From Rhodocollybia butyracea (Eukaryota > Basidiomycota > Agaricomycetes > Agaricales > Omphalotaceae), in assembly GCA_015501585.1 (NCBI GenBank), contig JADNRY010000096.1, positions 124,001 through 188,000 of the forward strand: a stretch of DNA of 64,000 nt, written 5' to 3'. The translations under genes were made by a program, and so were the position numbers. Positions 33,961 through 44,742 of this stretch are shown here, piece after piece. Numbering within the stretch: position 1 is the stretch's first letter; every line of letters starts with the position of its first letter. The notes below the pieces were generated by a model, which saw nothing but the letters and a program-made list of their open reading frames with translations, ran no database searches and was not told the origin of the DNA.

Positions 33961-35156
33961 TAGAGATGGGCACAAATGAGGCATGTGCATGAATATACTC
34001 GAATGTATTCGCATTCGGCATTTGAATATGAATGCTTATGGCACCACAAATGTGCATTTGGGTATGTAGGTTATTTGTCACCCATATTCACGAATATTCG
34101 TGAATATTCTTCAATTAGTACATCAACTTAGGGCAGCTTTTTAATATTGATACAGCACCGCAACCAGCTGTAATATGTAGGGTGAGTATAACTATGATAG
34201 TAACGGCACTAATCACATGAACAAGTTGGTACAATACATGCATGCACGCAACCTTTTATGAGGCTCCGCAATGCCCCACCATACCTATTATAACAGTAGT
34301 AACTACCTATTACATTAATAGAATACTTACATGAAGGTACATAAAAATGCACTACTGTTTATGACAGTACTTACCTTGGGAGGGATGGGGAAGGAAACAA
34401 AGTTGCGGGACTTTAGGCTCTGTTCAGTAGCAAGTTCACCCTGAACTCAACGTGAACTTCAAGTTTCAAATTCCTATAATAAGTAAAGTCGAAACCTCGT
34501 CTGATGTGATTTTGATGTGATGCCAAGTCTTGCAACCAGATGCACAGAGCCCTGCACACATACTCTTTTTCTTTCCTCATGGCTTATAAAACAGAAGAGG
34601 GAGCCGCTGGCAGTCAACATACATCATTGAATGGTCAGAAAACGCGTCAACGGGCATCCACAAAGGCCAAAATCCGGTGGGCAGCGCAGTGGTATGCTAG
34701 CAGTGGCTTTCTTATCGATTGCACGCGTTAGCGCACAGTGGTAAGGTGACCGGCAACTGAGGTCTGGATTGTCACTCAGGTAAGGTGTAGATAGTATAAA
34801 TTGGACTGTAAGTATTGTAAGTATTGATTATGGGTAAGATATATTAGTAATGGAAGTGCAAAGATATATTAGTAATGGAAGTGCAGGGCCTTAAGAAGTA
34901 ACATTGGCTGTGGGGGCACCTTCTAAAGGGCCGCCATGAGTGATTTTTGTTTGGATACTTTCGTGAACATTCACAAATATTTGAATATATTCAAATACTT
35001 CATTCGAGGCATTCAAATGTCAGACATTCTCCATTCATGTCATTCAAATGACCCCTTCCATGAATGGGCATTCTGGTTGGTAAGTCATTCAAGTGCAAAT
35101 ATGGACTTTTGAAGCTCCATATTTGCACCACGAATGGGCATTCATGCCCATCTCTA
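33961..35156. mobile_element. Non-autonomous hAT-like element (1196 bp)
   Basis: Perfect 12-bp inverted ends TAGAGATGGGCA (33961-33972) and TGCCCATCTCTA (35145-35156), matching the TAGRGNTGGGCA-type ends of hAT elements. The subterminal regions are dense in short ATTCA/GAATG words and self-complementary AATATTCGTGAATATT, as expected of transposase-binding repeats. No transposase frame is present. A matching 8-bp target duplication could not be found, so the copy is probably old. Confidence 0.65.
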
Positions 35157-35517
35157 ATGCGAGACCTCATCTACAGATATAACACCCTTAGGCAAGAGTC
35201 TTACGTTCACACGAAAGAGCACAACAAAGGCTATGCAATTGTGTACTCATAGTGTAGAAGAACTACAGTAATTTATGTAATTCGACTAGTTATAGTAATT
35301 GAAATGAATAGAATAGAAATTATATCTAATCATGTGATAAGATAAGATAAGAGTCGCTATGGAACAAAAGTTAAGGCCGCGCCATAAGGCGTGGCTGGAA
35401 GGGAATCAGGCAAGATGGGGAGGAGGCATTACACCCTCCCCCACTAGATTAGTACCTAGGGTACTAATTGAACAATATGATGGGATAAATCCCCAGTAAG
35501 ATGTATTACTGGGGGGA

Positions 35518-37007
35518 CTATCCCTCAGATTCATCCATCTGGGGAGACATATCTCCAGATGATGAAGGAGGTCCTGCGGGAGCAGGTCCAGATGAAGAAG
35601 GAGCTGGAGCAGTGGCTCCAGCAGCAATGTTAGTTGTCATCGACAAAGTTGATGCAATAGATGAAGCCTGTGGCACGGGCACAGGTGGCGGGTTGAACAC
35701 TTGCGGTGCCATAGGCACCACCGTTAGAGTAAGCTGGACATCTGTGATGGCCGGGTCTATTGTACCTGTAAGAGTACAATAGTGATTGTTGATCCCAGCA
35801 GGGAGACAAAGATGAGGGGGCATGCGCCCCCTGAGTATAGAAGCAGCTAATGCTGCTTCTGCGTGACATGGGTTGAATGTTTGCAGCCAGGTGGCTGCAT
35901 ACAAAGCAGAATCTTCGAGGTCGGCAACAGAGATTCCTTGCTCAGCAAAGAATCAGGCAACATCATCAATGGTGCCATTGAGGTAATTAGCAAACAACAT
36001 TCACGGCGGAGGAGGCAAGGCGATTGTAATCTGCCCTGTAGCCACTAAATGGCGATAATAATGGTGACAGAGGATAACCTCTGCCGCCAAAAGCAAGTAT
36101 CTGGACAATACATCCAGAGGGGTTCCAGGAGGCGGATCAGGCTGCCTTGTATTGATTACCTGGCGTCCACGAATGGAACACTCGCTTACTGCACCATCTT
36201 CATGGTACACGATGCCCAAAGGGCGCACTGTCAGCCCTTGTGGGGTGACGAGATATGCTGCCCGGCATCAGCTGTACCATTTCGAGACAGTAGTGAGAGT
36301 TCAGCTCATGGTGCAGAGCCTGCAGGAGCCATTTGAATGGATGAGGGTCCGGCAGTAGTACTGCTGGACCATCCTACAGGGGCGGGCTTCATATGGCCTT
36401 TCCCTTTTTTCTTCTTTTGGGCAGAGTTTTCTCCATCCAGCGTGCCAGCAGTGATGCCAGCAGCCTTGTCCTGCTTAGCAGTATGGGCAATTGATATGAA
36501 AACTGGTTCGAACCAGTTGACAAGCAGAGTTCGTTGTAACTCACCTATGTGAGTTAGGTCTCCTCTTTGGAGAGATTGGACTTCCTGGTCTAAGACCCAG
36601 TATAGAGTCCAATGCTGTGAGGTGTTGTACCCATGTCTACCCGCAAACGTAGGTTCACAAAGTATCCTCAGATACCAGATGACTTCTCGGCTGTTAGCCA
36701 GGAATATAAGATTTTCTGCTCTAGCAAGGGTAGCCTTGCAAGCGGTGTGAATCCCATATGAAATGGGAAGTTGTCAATTGTCATTGACTTTGATGAGATT
36801 GGCATCTTTGCCATAGCAAATCCGGCCATCAGTGGCAAAGTAGCCACCATCACTCCTTCGATGAGGGAGTTCTGGCAGTACTGCCGGAGCATCCTTCTGA
36901 GTTTCAGGAGGAATGGTGGAAGACAAAGCAGGATTGGTACTAAGTACCGCTCCTGTGTAGGAAGAAGACAGAGCAGGTGCTCCTGTCATTGATGGATCCA
37001 GGTTCAT
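35518..37007 (-). pseudogene. Decayed unrecognised gene, Pro/Ser/Ala-rich C-terminus
   Basis: Minus-strand pieces in changing frames cover about 1.5 kb: ATDGRICYGKDANLIKVND, then LRILCEPTFAGRHGYNTSQH and LTHIGELQRTLLVNWFEPVF, a stop near 36325, then LDVLSRYLLLAAEVILCHHY and AATWLQTFNPCHAEAALAAS, ending with a Pro/Ser/Ala-rich acidic tail. The pieces are in the right order and look like one protein of about 450 residues broken by two or three frameshifts or stops. I recognise no family. The transposon-rich surroundings suggest a retroelement structural protein, which is only inference. Confidence 0.4.
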
Positions 37008-37019
37008 TGGACCTGCGCT

Positions 37020-37700
37020 ACTATCACTGCCAGGATATCAATATTTTGCCTCCGTAAAAGGCAAGGAAATATATAACATTTTTCCATTGATTTTTCAGTG
37101 TTTTTCTCCCCTGCAAAATATAATTTGTTTCAGAGGAAAAAGCTGTGGGAAAATAGGTCCTTTTTCACCTGTAAAATAACATAGTTTACACTAGTTATTT
37201 TTCCGGAAATATTTGTTATTTTTCTACATTTTTTGCCACTGAAAAAATGGTTTTATAACAGTGGCAAAATATTGTATTTTTCTTGTGAAAAAGGATTTAT
37301 TTTACGGCCGGGCCAGCCGGCCCGGACAAAGGATTTCTTTGACCCATTCAGCACCCATTTCTTTTCACAGCATATTGATGAACGGGTCAAAGGAACGTTC
37401 ATCACCCGTTTCTTTTCGCAGCATATTTTTCCTAAGTAAAATCTTTTGAAAAAGCCAATATATTACAAAGGTCAAAACAAAGCTTTTACAAAGGTAAAAA
37501 TTATGGAGAAATCACAAATATTTCAAGGGAAATAGATTTGGTAAAATATGTACTTTTTCCAGTGGAACAAGCGCCGAAAAAGGTTTTATTTTCCCATACC
37601 TTTCACAGATGCAAAACATGATATTTTACAGGGGACAAAACTACTGCAAAATGAACTGAAAAATGTAATATATTTCCTAGCCTTTTATGGCAGAAAAATA
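37020..37700. other. AT-rich stretch with hairpins and GC palindrome
   Basis: Rich in T4-6 and A4-6 tracts. It holds an 11-bp hairpin (37231-37241 with 37259-37269, TTTTGCCACTG/CAGTGGCAAAA) and a sharp GC palindrome CCGGGCC-AGCC-GGCCCGG at 37308-37325. A near-repeat of CACCC(A/G)TTTCTTTTC(A/G)CAGC occurs twice around 37350-37425. No coding signal. Confidence 0.5.
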
Positions 37701-38184
37701 CTGATATCTTGGCAGTGTATCAATGTCGAATGACACTGAGTTGTTGTTAGACAAGAATACGGTAGAAGCTGGAGCTTCTACCCATCGGTGTTTACCAGAC
37801 TGGCTTTCCTCCTTGTAACGAGGAGAGCCATGGCCATGTCTTGTGGACAAACACCGGCAGTATCCCTCCAACTCGTCTGAATATATGTCGCACCTCTCTT
37901 GGAGGCTGCAAATTTCGCGTGCACGCGCTGTGTTGTCTTAGTCATGCTGTAAATCAGTATACCGTCTCGTAAGAGATGATAAGTCATGGCTAGCGGTGCC
38001 AAGCTGGATAGCCAGCTGCACCGCTGATTTGCTTTTATTAGGGCTGCTCAATTCTTGCATCATTTCATTTCGCCTGCCTCACATCATTTCACAATGACTA
38101 AGATTTGACCAAGATAGTGGCGTCTGATGCCGGTCCGGGCTGTGTACTCTGTACCGTAGCCATTGAAATAAGTTTCCCCTCTTA

Positions 38185-41100
38185 ATGACTATCGCAGAGC
38201 TCCAGAAAGAGCTCTCAGATGTAGCCTCACTTATTCTCTTTGCTTCTTCGACTTTACAGGAAGATTCAGGGACCGCCAAGGTGAACAACAAAGAAGAAGA
38301 GTTGGGTGATCTACTGGAGGAAGATACTCGTTTCAAGTGGGATGGAGAGGAGGAAACTTGGGAAGAGGATCTGGAATTGGATGAATATGGTGCTGCAGGT
38401 CTTCTGGAGCTTCTGGGCCTGAGCTATATGGACCTAGCAAGCAGTCTAACTGGAGATGGTAGTCGTGGTCCTTACAATCAGTTTCCCAAACCTTCGGATT
38501 TCTTTCAGTGTTGTTTACTTGCTCCAGACCGTATATTTCATTCGGTATTGAGGTATGTCATGCACCTCATATGCCCAGTAGGCCTAGATAGTAGCCTTTG
38601 ACATGGGGGGTGTGATGGCATAGGCAGTTGTTATGAAGATCCGCTATTATACAGTAGCGCAATAAAAGCGCTATATTTTGCATGGACTTTGATGTAAGAT
38701 ATCTCCCGAGTACCGGAAAGTTAGTACCGAGATCACGCGTATGCACCTCCCGCCTCGAGTTTTCGCTGCCTCCCGCTCACCTCCAGTTTTCCCGAAGCTT
38801 AATATAACATTTACACCACTATAAGCTTTACATACCTCACAGCCATACATGCTTTTATGTACACGATCTTGTACACAACCTTGTACATAAGTAAGCCAAA
38901 TAATGTAAAGTCGTGGCTCCGCCATACAAATAATTCGTTCCATTGTTCTCCAATAATCGTAAGTGGCTGATGTATGAATAAACTCTCACTCAACTGTTCA
39001 AGCTGCTGTTTGGCTTTGAGAATGTCTCCGATTCGGAGGCACAAGAGACTACCATCTCATCTTCAATAGATACAGTGAATAACTCATACATTGGATACAT
39101 ATTTTAAGTCTTGAGTAGTAGTGTGCAGTGTATAGCAATTAGTAAGGTTGTCTATGTAGTCTATAGGGCTAAATACTATTCCGTGAATATGCTGAACGAT
39201 GAAGAGAGCTGTGGATGGAGCGTGGGAACGTACCGGAAGTGTTTGCCGGTGCTTCCGCTCGCTGTTCTAAACAGTGAACACAGGATGAAGACAATTTCTT
39301 ATCAAGTGCGGACCTCACGGAAGCTCATGAGGATATAGAATCGTTCCTCCTCAAGCAAAAATTACATGCAAATACACGGGTAGTAGCTTGAAACACCCTC
39401 TCCTTTGTAAATGGATGGGGTAAAACTCGTGCTCACCATCTAAAACAACAAGGTCAAGCAAGGAAGACTTGTACTATGGCCTTCAAGCTTGGCCAGTAGG
39501 ACAGTGTATAATAGCCTTCTATTATCCATTAAATTTGGCCACACTTAAGTGGTCTGATGATCTTGACACGACCTTACTTACATTCATTTGAGTCGTTGTA
39601 CTGTACATTGATCCTTAAAGACCTATTACACACTTGAAACTGCTAAACTTGTTCAATAAGTCTAAGTTTGCCATATTATCTTAATATAGCATACTAAAAA
39701 TCTATCTCCAGTATATCAAGCCCATAGGTAAATTTTTTACTTCTTGAGAACACTGTTTTGTCTCGTGAGCATGAGCTGCACTGTATCCCTTTACAAAGGA
39801 GAGGTGTTTCAAGCTACTCCCCGTGTATTTGCGTGTAATTTTTGCTTGAGGAGGAACGATTCTATATCCTCATGAGCTTCCGTGAGGTCCGCACTTGATA
39901 AGAAATTGTCTTCATCCTGTGTTCACTGTTTAGAACAGCGAGCGGAAGCACCGGCAAACACTTCCGGTACGTTCCCACGCTCCATCCACAGCTCTCTTCA
40001 TCGTTCAGCGTATTCACGAAATAGTATTTAGCCCTATAGACTACATAGACAACCTTACTAATTGCTATACACTGCACACTACTACTCGAGACTTAAAATA
40101 TGTATCCAATGTATGAGTTATTAACTGTATCTATTGAAGATGAGATGGTAGTCTCTTGTGCCTCCGAATCGGAGACATTCTCAAAGCCAAACAGCAGCTT
40201 GAACAGTTGAGCGAGAGTTTATTCATACATCAACCACTTATGATTATTGGAGAACAACAGAGAACAATGGAACGAGTTATTTGTATGGCGGAGTCACGAC
40301 TTTACATGCCCTTATTAGGCTTACTTATGTTACAAGGTCGTGTACAAGGTCGTGTACATAAAATGTATGGCTGTGAGGTTTTTAAAGCTTATAGTGGTGT
40401 AAATGTTATATTAAGCTTCCCTACATTGGGTTTCCTTGCTTTGAAGACTTGCAAGAAACAAGTAGGATAATTGAAGAGCAGATAGGCTTTCCTCAATGCT
40501 GTGGGAGTGGTGATGGATCGCTGATTCGGTTTGACGAAAAGCCTTTGGAAAACGGGACACAATACATGGGCCGGAAGCATTTTTTTGGGGTACGTTGGCT
40601 AATTTCCTGTCTGTCATTGTTGCTCTAATGTATGTACTCCTTTAGGCTGCCATTCAAGCCACTGTTGACCACCGCACAAGGATTACATCGTACAAAATTG
40701 GATGGCCTGCAGCTGTGACCGATTCAAGGATCTGGAAGCAATCACACTTCTGGAAACATTGTGCAACTTATCTTCCCGATGGCTATTATGTTTTGGTTGA
40801 TAAAGGTGTGTGTTTACAATGAAAATGTGATAATGTTCTCTCATTCTTTGCATCACAGGATACCCTTCCTCTCCATACACTGTGCGACCTTTCAGTGAGC
40901 CTGAACTTGCAAAAGCTACGCCACGTGACCGTAAACGGATGCGCAACTTCAACTACAAGCTATTGTCTGTTCGTATCAGTGTAGAGCATGTATTTGGGCA
41001 GCTAAAGGGTCGCTTTCCTTCACTCCGCTGTATGGGACCACATGAAGATGTCACTTGCATCTACCGTGTCATTGAAGCTCTTATGATATTGCATAACATG

Positions 41101-41319
41101 TGTATCTTTCACAGCGATCATCCAGAGAGCATCTGGCAGATTATTCTTCAGGATGATAACTTATTTCGTGATGGTGATGGATATGAAACAGCAGTCATTG
41201 ATGGGCTTCCAAATAACCCAGACAGAGAAACAGATGCCTCACTTCGTGAAGCTGGTTACTGTATGCAAATCGAAATCCTAGACCAAGTGTTTCCTGCTCA
41301 TTTGTATAACCACATATGA
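38185..41319 (+). pseudogene. PIF/Harbinger DDE transposase, interrupted
   Basis: The N-terminal exon from ATG 38185 reads MTIAELQKELSDVASLILFA, an acidic stretch, and QFPKPSDFFQCCLLAPDRIF. Then the fold-back element (38563-40424) intervenes and about 100 residues expected of the family are missing. Coding resumes near 40470: GDGSLIRFDEKP (first Asp), a GTACGT...TTTAG intron, ATVDHRTRITSYKIGWP, VTDSRIWKQSHFW (second Asp), DGYYVLVDKGYPSSPYTVR across a second intron, and SVRISVEHVFGQLKGRFPSL (catalytic Glu), ending 41319. All three DDE residues are visible, but the interruption makes the copy non-functional. The partner Myb-like gene lies head to head at its 3' end. Confidence 0.8.
38563..40424. 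mobile_element. Long-arm fold-back element, copy A
   Basis: Sequence from about 38690 to 39450 is repeated in inverted order from about 39750 to 40424, so over 600 bp pairs with itself; the centre (about 39450-39750) is unique. The left outer end starts CACCTCATATGCCC at 38563 and continues through CATGGGGGGTGTGATG (from 38603). The right arm stops at TTAAGCTTC (40424), where transposase coding sequence begins, so the last 260 bp or so of the right arm are missing. Copy B lies at 47188-51663. Mirrored frames in the two arms (reading MCLRIGDILKAKQQLEQLSE) are symmetrical shadows. Confidence 0.7.
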
Positions 41320-41351
41320 TTAGAAAAAGATATGAATTACTAAAACTAAGG

Positions 41352-42566
41352 CTAATTTTTCTTAACGATAGTAGAGAAAATAAAGCTCTGAAGTTCAGTC
41401 CGCATTTCATCTGTAATGAAGGGATCCGTCAACAGCTCCCTTGCACAATTCACCTGCTCCTTCTCCTCAAGCAATTTAAGTCTCCGCTCCTCCAGTTGAT
41501 GCTTCTTCTCGTCAAGCCCTACTTTATTGTTCAAGTAAGATGTGATCGAAGTTGTTGTTTCTTGGAATTGGTCGCGCGCACGGGATGCACGAGAGGTGCT
41601 GGCAGGCTTAGCTGTGGGTGTGTTAACTTTGTTGGCAGGTGTTTTGGGTGCTGCGACCTTCTCCAACTTGGGCAATACTATGTTATTGTCATCCAAATCA
41701 TCCATGGTTGTCAAATCCAGCATACTTTCAGAGCAAGAAACATTTCCAGCACGGAAAGCTTCAGGCTTGAGTGGAGAGATGTCTGATGCGGAACTAATGT
41801 TCAGCATGCGCTCAGTCTTGGGATTACTATTGAGACTGTAATAAAATGTGAGCGCTATGCACGAGAAAGGAAATGACTGACATACCGATCCGCAAATAGC
41901 TGGTACCAGCCTTTATCCATCCATTTCTTCATCTTCTCGAAAGTCAAAGAACCAATTTCCTCTCCCAAGTCCTTTGCACGGGCCATCTTCCATTTGAAAC
42001 CCTCCTTTTCATCTTTGTCAGCATCGCCTCCGCCCCCAGTAATCTTGTGAATTGCATGGATGGCCCTGTAGAGCTTCACAGAGCGACCATAAAAGCTTTC
42101 GCAGGCTGCCAAATCGCGGGTTTTGACCTCTGCGGCAGCCTAATAAACAGAAATGAATCAGAATACAATGTACATTGAATTGCAAGCACGTACATCTTTA
42201 AAAACTCTCTTTGGATGGACTTGAAGGGTCTCCCACTTACTGTCTCTGTCTGGGCCAAGAATAAATTTGAATAGCATTGCGGCTTCTGTGTCAGACCAGT
42301 GCCCTTTTCCTGGTTCCTTTTTGATCTCCTTTTTGGGCTTTTTTGGTTTTGTGGCATTGGGAGAGGGACTCGGAGAAGCTGATCGCTTGCCTACAGTCTG
42401 TGTAGGCTGCTGAGTCTCTGTTAGAGGTTGACGTTGAGGCGATTTTGACAACCTCTCGTCTTGATCTTCCAATGTCTTTGCTGCATCTAAAAGTGCTTGG
42501 ACAGGGTCCTTAATAATTTTCTAGTTAGTAAAATTACTTCCAGGCATATAAGTAGTGTCCTACCAT
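41352..42566 (-). CDS. Harbinger-associated Myb/SANT-like DNA-binding protein
   Basis: In PIF/Harbinger elements a second protein with a Myb/trihelix domain helps the transposase bind DNA and enter the nucleus. Here a tiny first exon (ATG 42566) splices by a GTAGGA donor to DPVQALLDAAKTLEDQDERL; a Lys/Pro-rich nuclear-localisation-like stretch (KPKKPKKEIKKEPGKG) leads into GHWSDTEAAMLFKFILGPDR, the SANT helix with conserved Trp. Later exons give AACESFYGRSVKLYRAIHAI, SLTFEKMKKWMDKGWYQLFA, and a C-terminal coiled coil with LDEKKHQLEERRLKLLEEKE, ending 41352. The frame seems open throughout, so this gene could still be intact although its transposase is not. Confidence 0.7.
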
Positions 42567-42738
42567 GCAAAATACAACTTTCAAGGTATAGGATGCCACG
42601 GAAATATGGGGAAAAAACAGGTTTATTCAGAATCTACTAGCACTACACTGTATGGCCAATCATTGGAAACTAATATCTTGGCGTTGCAAAATGATGTGAG
42701 GCGGGCGAAATGAAACGATGCAAGAATTGAGCAGCCCT

Positions 42739-43405
42739 ATTGTTCGACACATTGTGTTGATGGTGTTGCCGGTAGTACTCCTCTTGAGCGTTACCAGTGG
42801 CAGTCCAACTAGGTGAATGCCTCTGTCGAATGCTGGAAGAAGTTTTGGCAATGAGGACAAATCCCCATGTTCAAAATCTCGTGAAGACGACACCTTATAT
42901 TAGGGTGGAATGTCCATGATAACTGGTGTCCAACGTTGTTGGATACCTGGTTGAAAGCCATCGATGATGACCCCGTACCTGCCATGTTACTGGCTTGTTG
43001 TAATCCCGCTGGTTCAGCAGGATATGCATTCACTGTGCTGGCGGGTTTGTCAATGCGCCAACTGTTTGTTGATTAGGCATCAATTGATTGCTCAGTTGAG
43101 CCGGTATGGAAGGTGGAGATAGCGCTGGTTGCCCAGCGCCATCATTTTGTTGTTGTTGCTGCTGAGGCAGTGACAGTGTTTTGTTGTCTTTCAACGGCGT
43201 GTCTTTCTCCATGATGGTGAAAGAGTAAGTTGGGAAAGATAAATTTTTCTTTTCCTTTTTATAGGCACAACATCCTGATTGTGGTTGTACATAAGGCACA
43301 GCCACCAAATGTGATTGTTGGGGCAATCTTTTACTAAAAGAAGCAAATACCGTTGCTTCTGTGTGATTCTATCATATAGAATATTTTGACTGCCAGAATG
43401 GAGAC
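42739..43405 (-). other. Broken Gln/Pro-rich minus-strand frame at the Harbinger insertion
   Basis: A minus-strand frame from 43326 contains a Gln run, then PALSPPSIPAQLSNQLMP, followed by another with CRLHEILNMGICPHCQNFFQ. It ends at the Harbinger right end and I could not find a convincing continuation beyond the left end at 38039. It may be the 3' flank of the gypsy remnant or a decayed separate gene. Confidence 0.3.
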
Positions 43406-43750
43406 CTAACCGGTCGTCCGTGGAAGTCGTTGCCAGTCGTTGATGCCTTGAAGTTCTAGATATCTATCTAGAGTGACTAGGTCCTTACATGTTGTGTACG
43501 GTTCTGTGGTGGTATCACCAAGATTCCATTTAATATGGAATAGTATTTTTCCGAGTTGGCCATCCCAATGATGTCCGATTATTTCATCGACTAACCATTC
43601 CACTGTGGATGGTTCGCCAAAATTGTATGGCTCTGCTACAGAGCGCATAGGGAATAATGCATCATCGTTAGGATGATGCTTGCATATTAGCGATACGTGG
43701 AAGTTATTGTGTATTCCATGCTTTGCCAACTCTGTTGGCAATCCGATTTC

Positions 43751-43820
43751 TAGGACCATACCCCGTCATCGAGGTACACCCCTACTAGGGGGTGTACCTC
43801 GACGACGGGGTATGGTCCTA
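43751..43820. repeat. 70-bp near-perfect palindrome inside integrase
   Basis: Arms of 32 bp (43751-43782 with 43789-43820) match as reverse complements with one mismatch, around a 6-nt spacer. It breaks the integrase frame after KFLGPYPVVEVHP; the family normally runs straight on here, so the palindrome looks like a late snap-back duplication rather than original sequence. Confidence 0.8.
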
Positions 43821-44456
43821 AGAATTTTGGTAAGAGGTTGGTAGCCCTCCCCCTCAGCAAATTTAAGTTCTTTGTCAATAGGTAAACTAAATCATTTAGT
43901 TTAATTTTGGGTTCATCCCTTCTGTGCTTATTAGCATGGAAGGTTTGTTTTACCCTTGCCTCGATAAGACTATTGTGGGCATCAGAGAGGTGCTGAAGGG
44001 CACAATCTGTGAATTTGTGTACACCCGGCGAGACTTTTGCATTGCTCAGGTATTCGCGAACCATGGATGGCATGTACCCTCCATCTACCTCAAAGGGAGC
44101 ATACCCTGTGCTCTTGTTTACACTGGAATTCAATGCAAATTCCATCATTGGCCATTTTTCTACCCAGTCTTTTTGGTCTGCTTTGACCATTGACCATAGG
44201 ATTTGGCCAATTGAACAATTTACTTGTTCAGTTATTCCATCCATTTGGGGGTGGAATGATGTAGACATTAGGAGCTTTGCTCCTAGTAAATGGTGTACTT
44301 CACACCACCATTGTGACGTGAATTTTGAGTCTCTGTCTGAGACAACAGACTTAAGTAGTCCATGTAATTTCACGATCTCCTTTACGAAGATCCATGATAA
44401 CTGCAATGCAGTTATCGTTGTTTTCACAGGTATAAGGTGTACTCGTGAGGTCATCC

Positions 44457-44742
44457 TGTTGGGATTGATAATCAATCCTGACACCCTACAATGGTGAGAT
44501 GTATGTGTTATGTGTAAATGCCCTTGTCTATATAATCAACCTAGGGGGTTGGATCAAAAGATATCCATGTAATGCCTTATAATGGTTGAGGACACTAGGG
44601 CACCTCTGTCACTACATTGATGAGATACCAAGTAGTTGTAACCATGGCCAGATAGCTCAGTTGGTTAGAGCATCTTGGGATTTCACCAGAAGGTCCTGGG
44701 TTCAATTCCCAGTCTGGACACTTTGTATAAATACCTTTAACA
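44457..44742 (+). mobile_element. 286-bp solo LTR with 5-bp target duplication
   Basis: Starts TGTTGGGATTG and ends CCTTTAACA; the TGTT/AACA ends mirror each other. CATCC flanks it on both sides (44452-44456 and 44743-44747). It interrupts the gypsy integrase core. A TATATAA box is at about 44529-44535. Downstream of that, a tRNA-like sequence occupies 44646-44720, which is unusual inside an LTR. No internal domain remains. Confidence 0.75.
44646..44720 (+). other. tRNA-like sequence inside the solo LTR
   Basis: Seventy-five nucleotides fold as a tRNA: acceptor stem with six of seven pairs, D stem GCTC/GAGC, T stem CTGGG/CCCAG with TTCAATT loop, A box TAGCTCAGTTGG and B box GGTTCAATTCC. The anticodon arm is abnormal: eight-nucleotide loop, one mismatch in the stem, no T before a plausible anticodon. 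So I do not call it a working tRNA gene. It may be a tRNA-derived structure or internal Pol III promoter in the LTR. Confidence 0.65.

Larger units (their letters stand above)
38040..42738. mobile_element. PIF/Harbinger element with about 50-bp TIRs
   Basis: The left end from 38041 (GGGCTGCTCAATTCTTGCAT) and the right end to 42737 are reverse complements over about 50 bp with two or three mismatches. With one extra base on each side the 3-bp flanks are ATT (38037-38039 and 42739-42741), fitting the 3-bp target duplication of this superfamily; a 2-bp TA reading is also possible. The element carries both expected genes, a DDE transposase (plus strand) and a Myb/SANT-like protein (minus strand), in convergent order. 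A fold-back element has inserted into the transposase. Confidence 0.8.

Noticed and set aside
38811..39044. Gene beginning MCLRIGDILKAK
   Set aside because: The same frame appears mirrored at 40156-40470 because both lie in the inverted arms of the fold-back element.
44646..44720. Functional tRNA gene
   Set aside because: The anticodon loop has eight bases, no T in the position before an anticodon and a mismatched stem.
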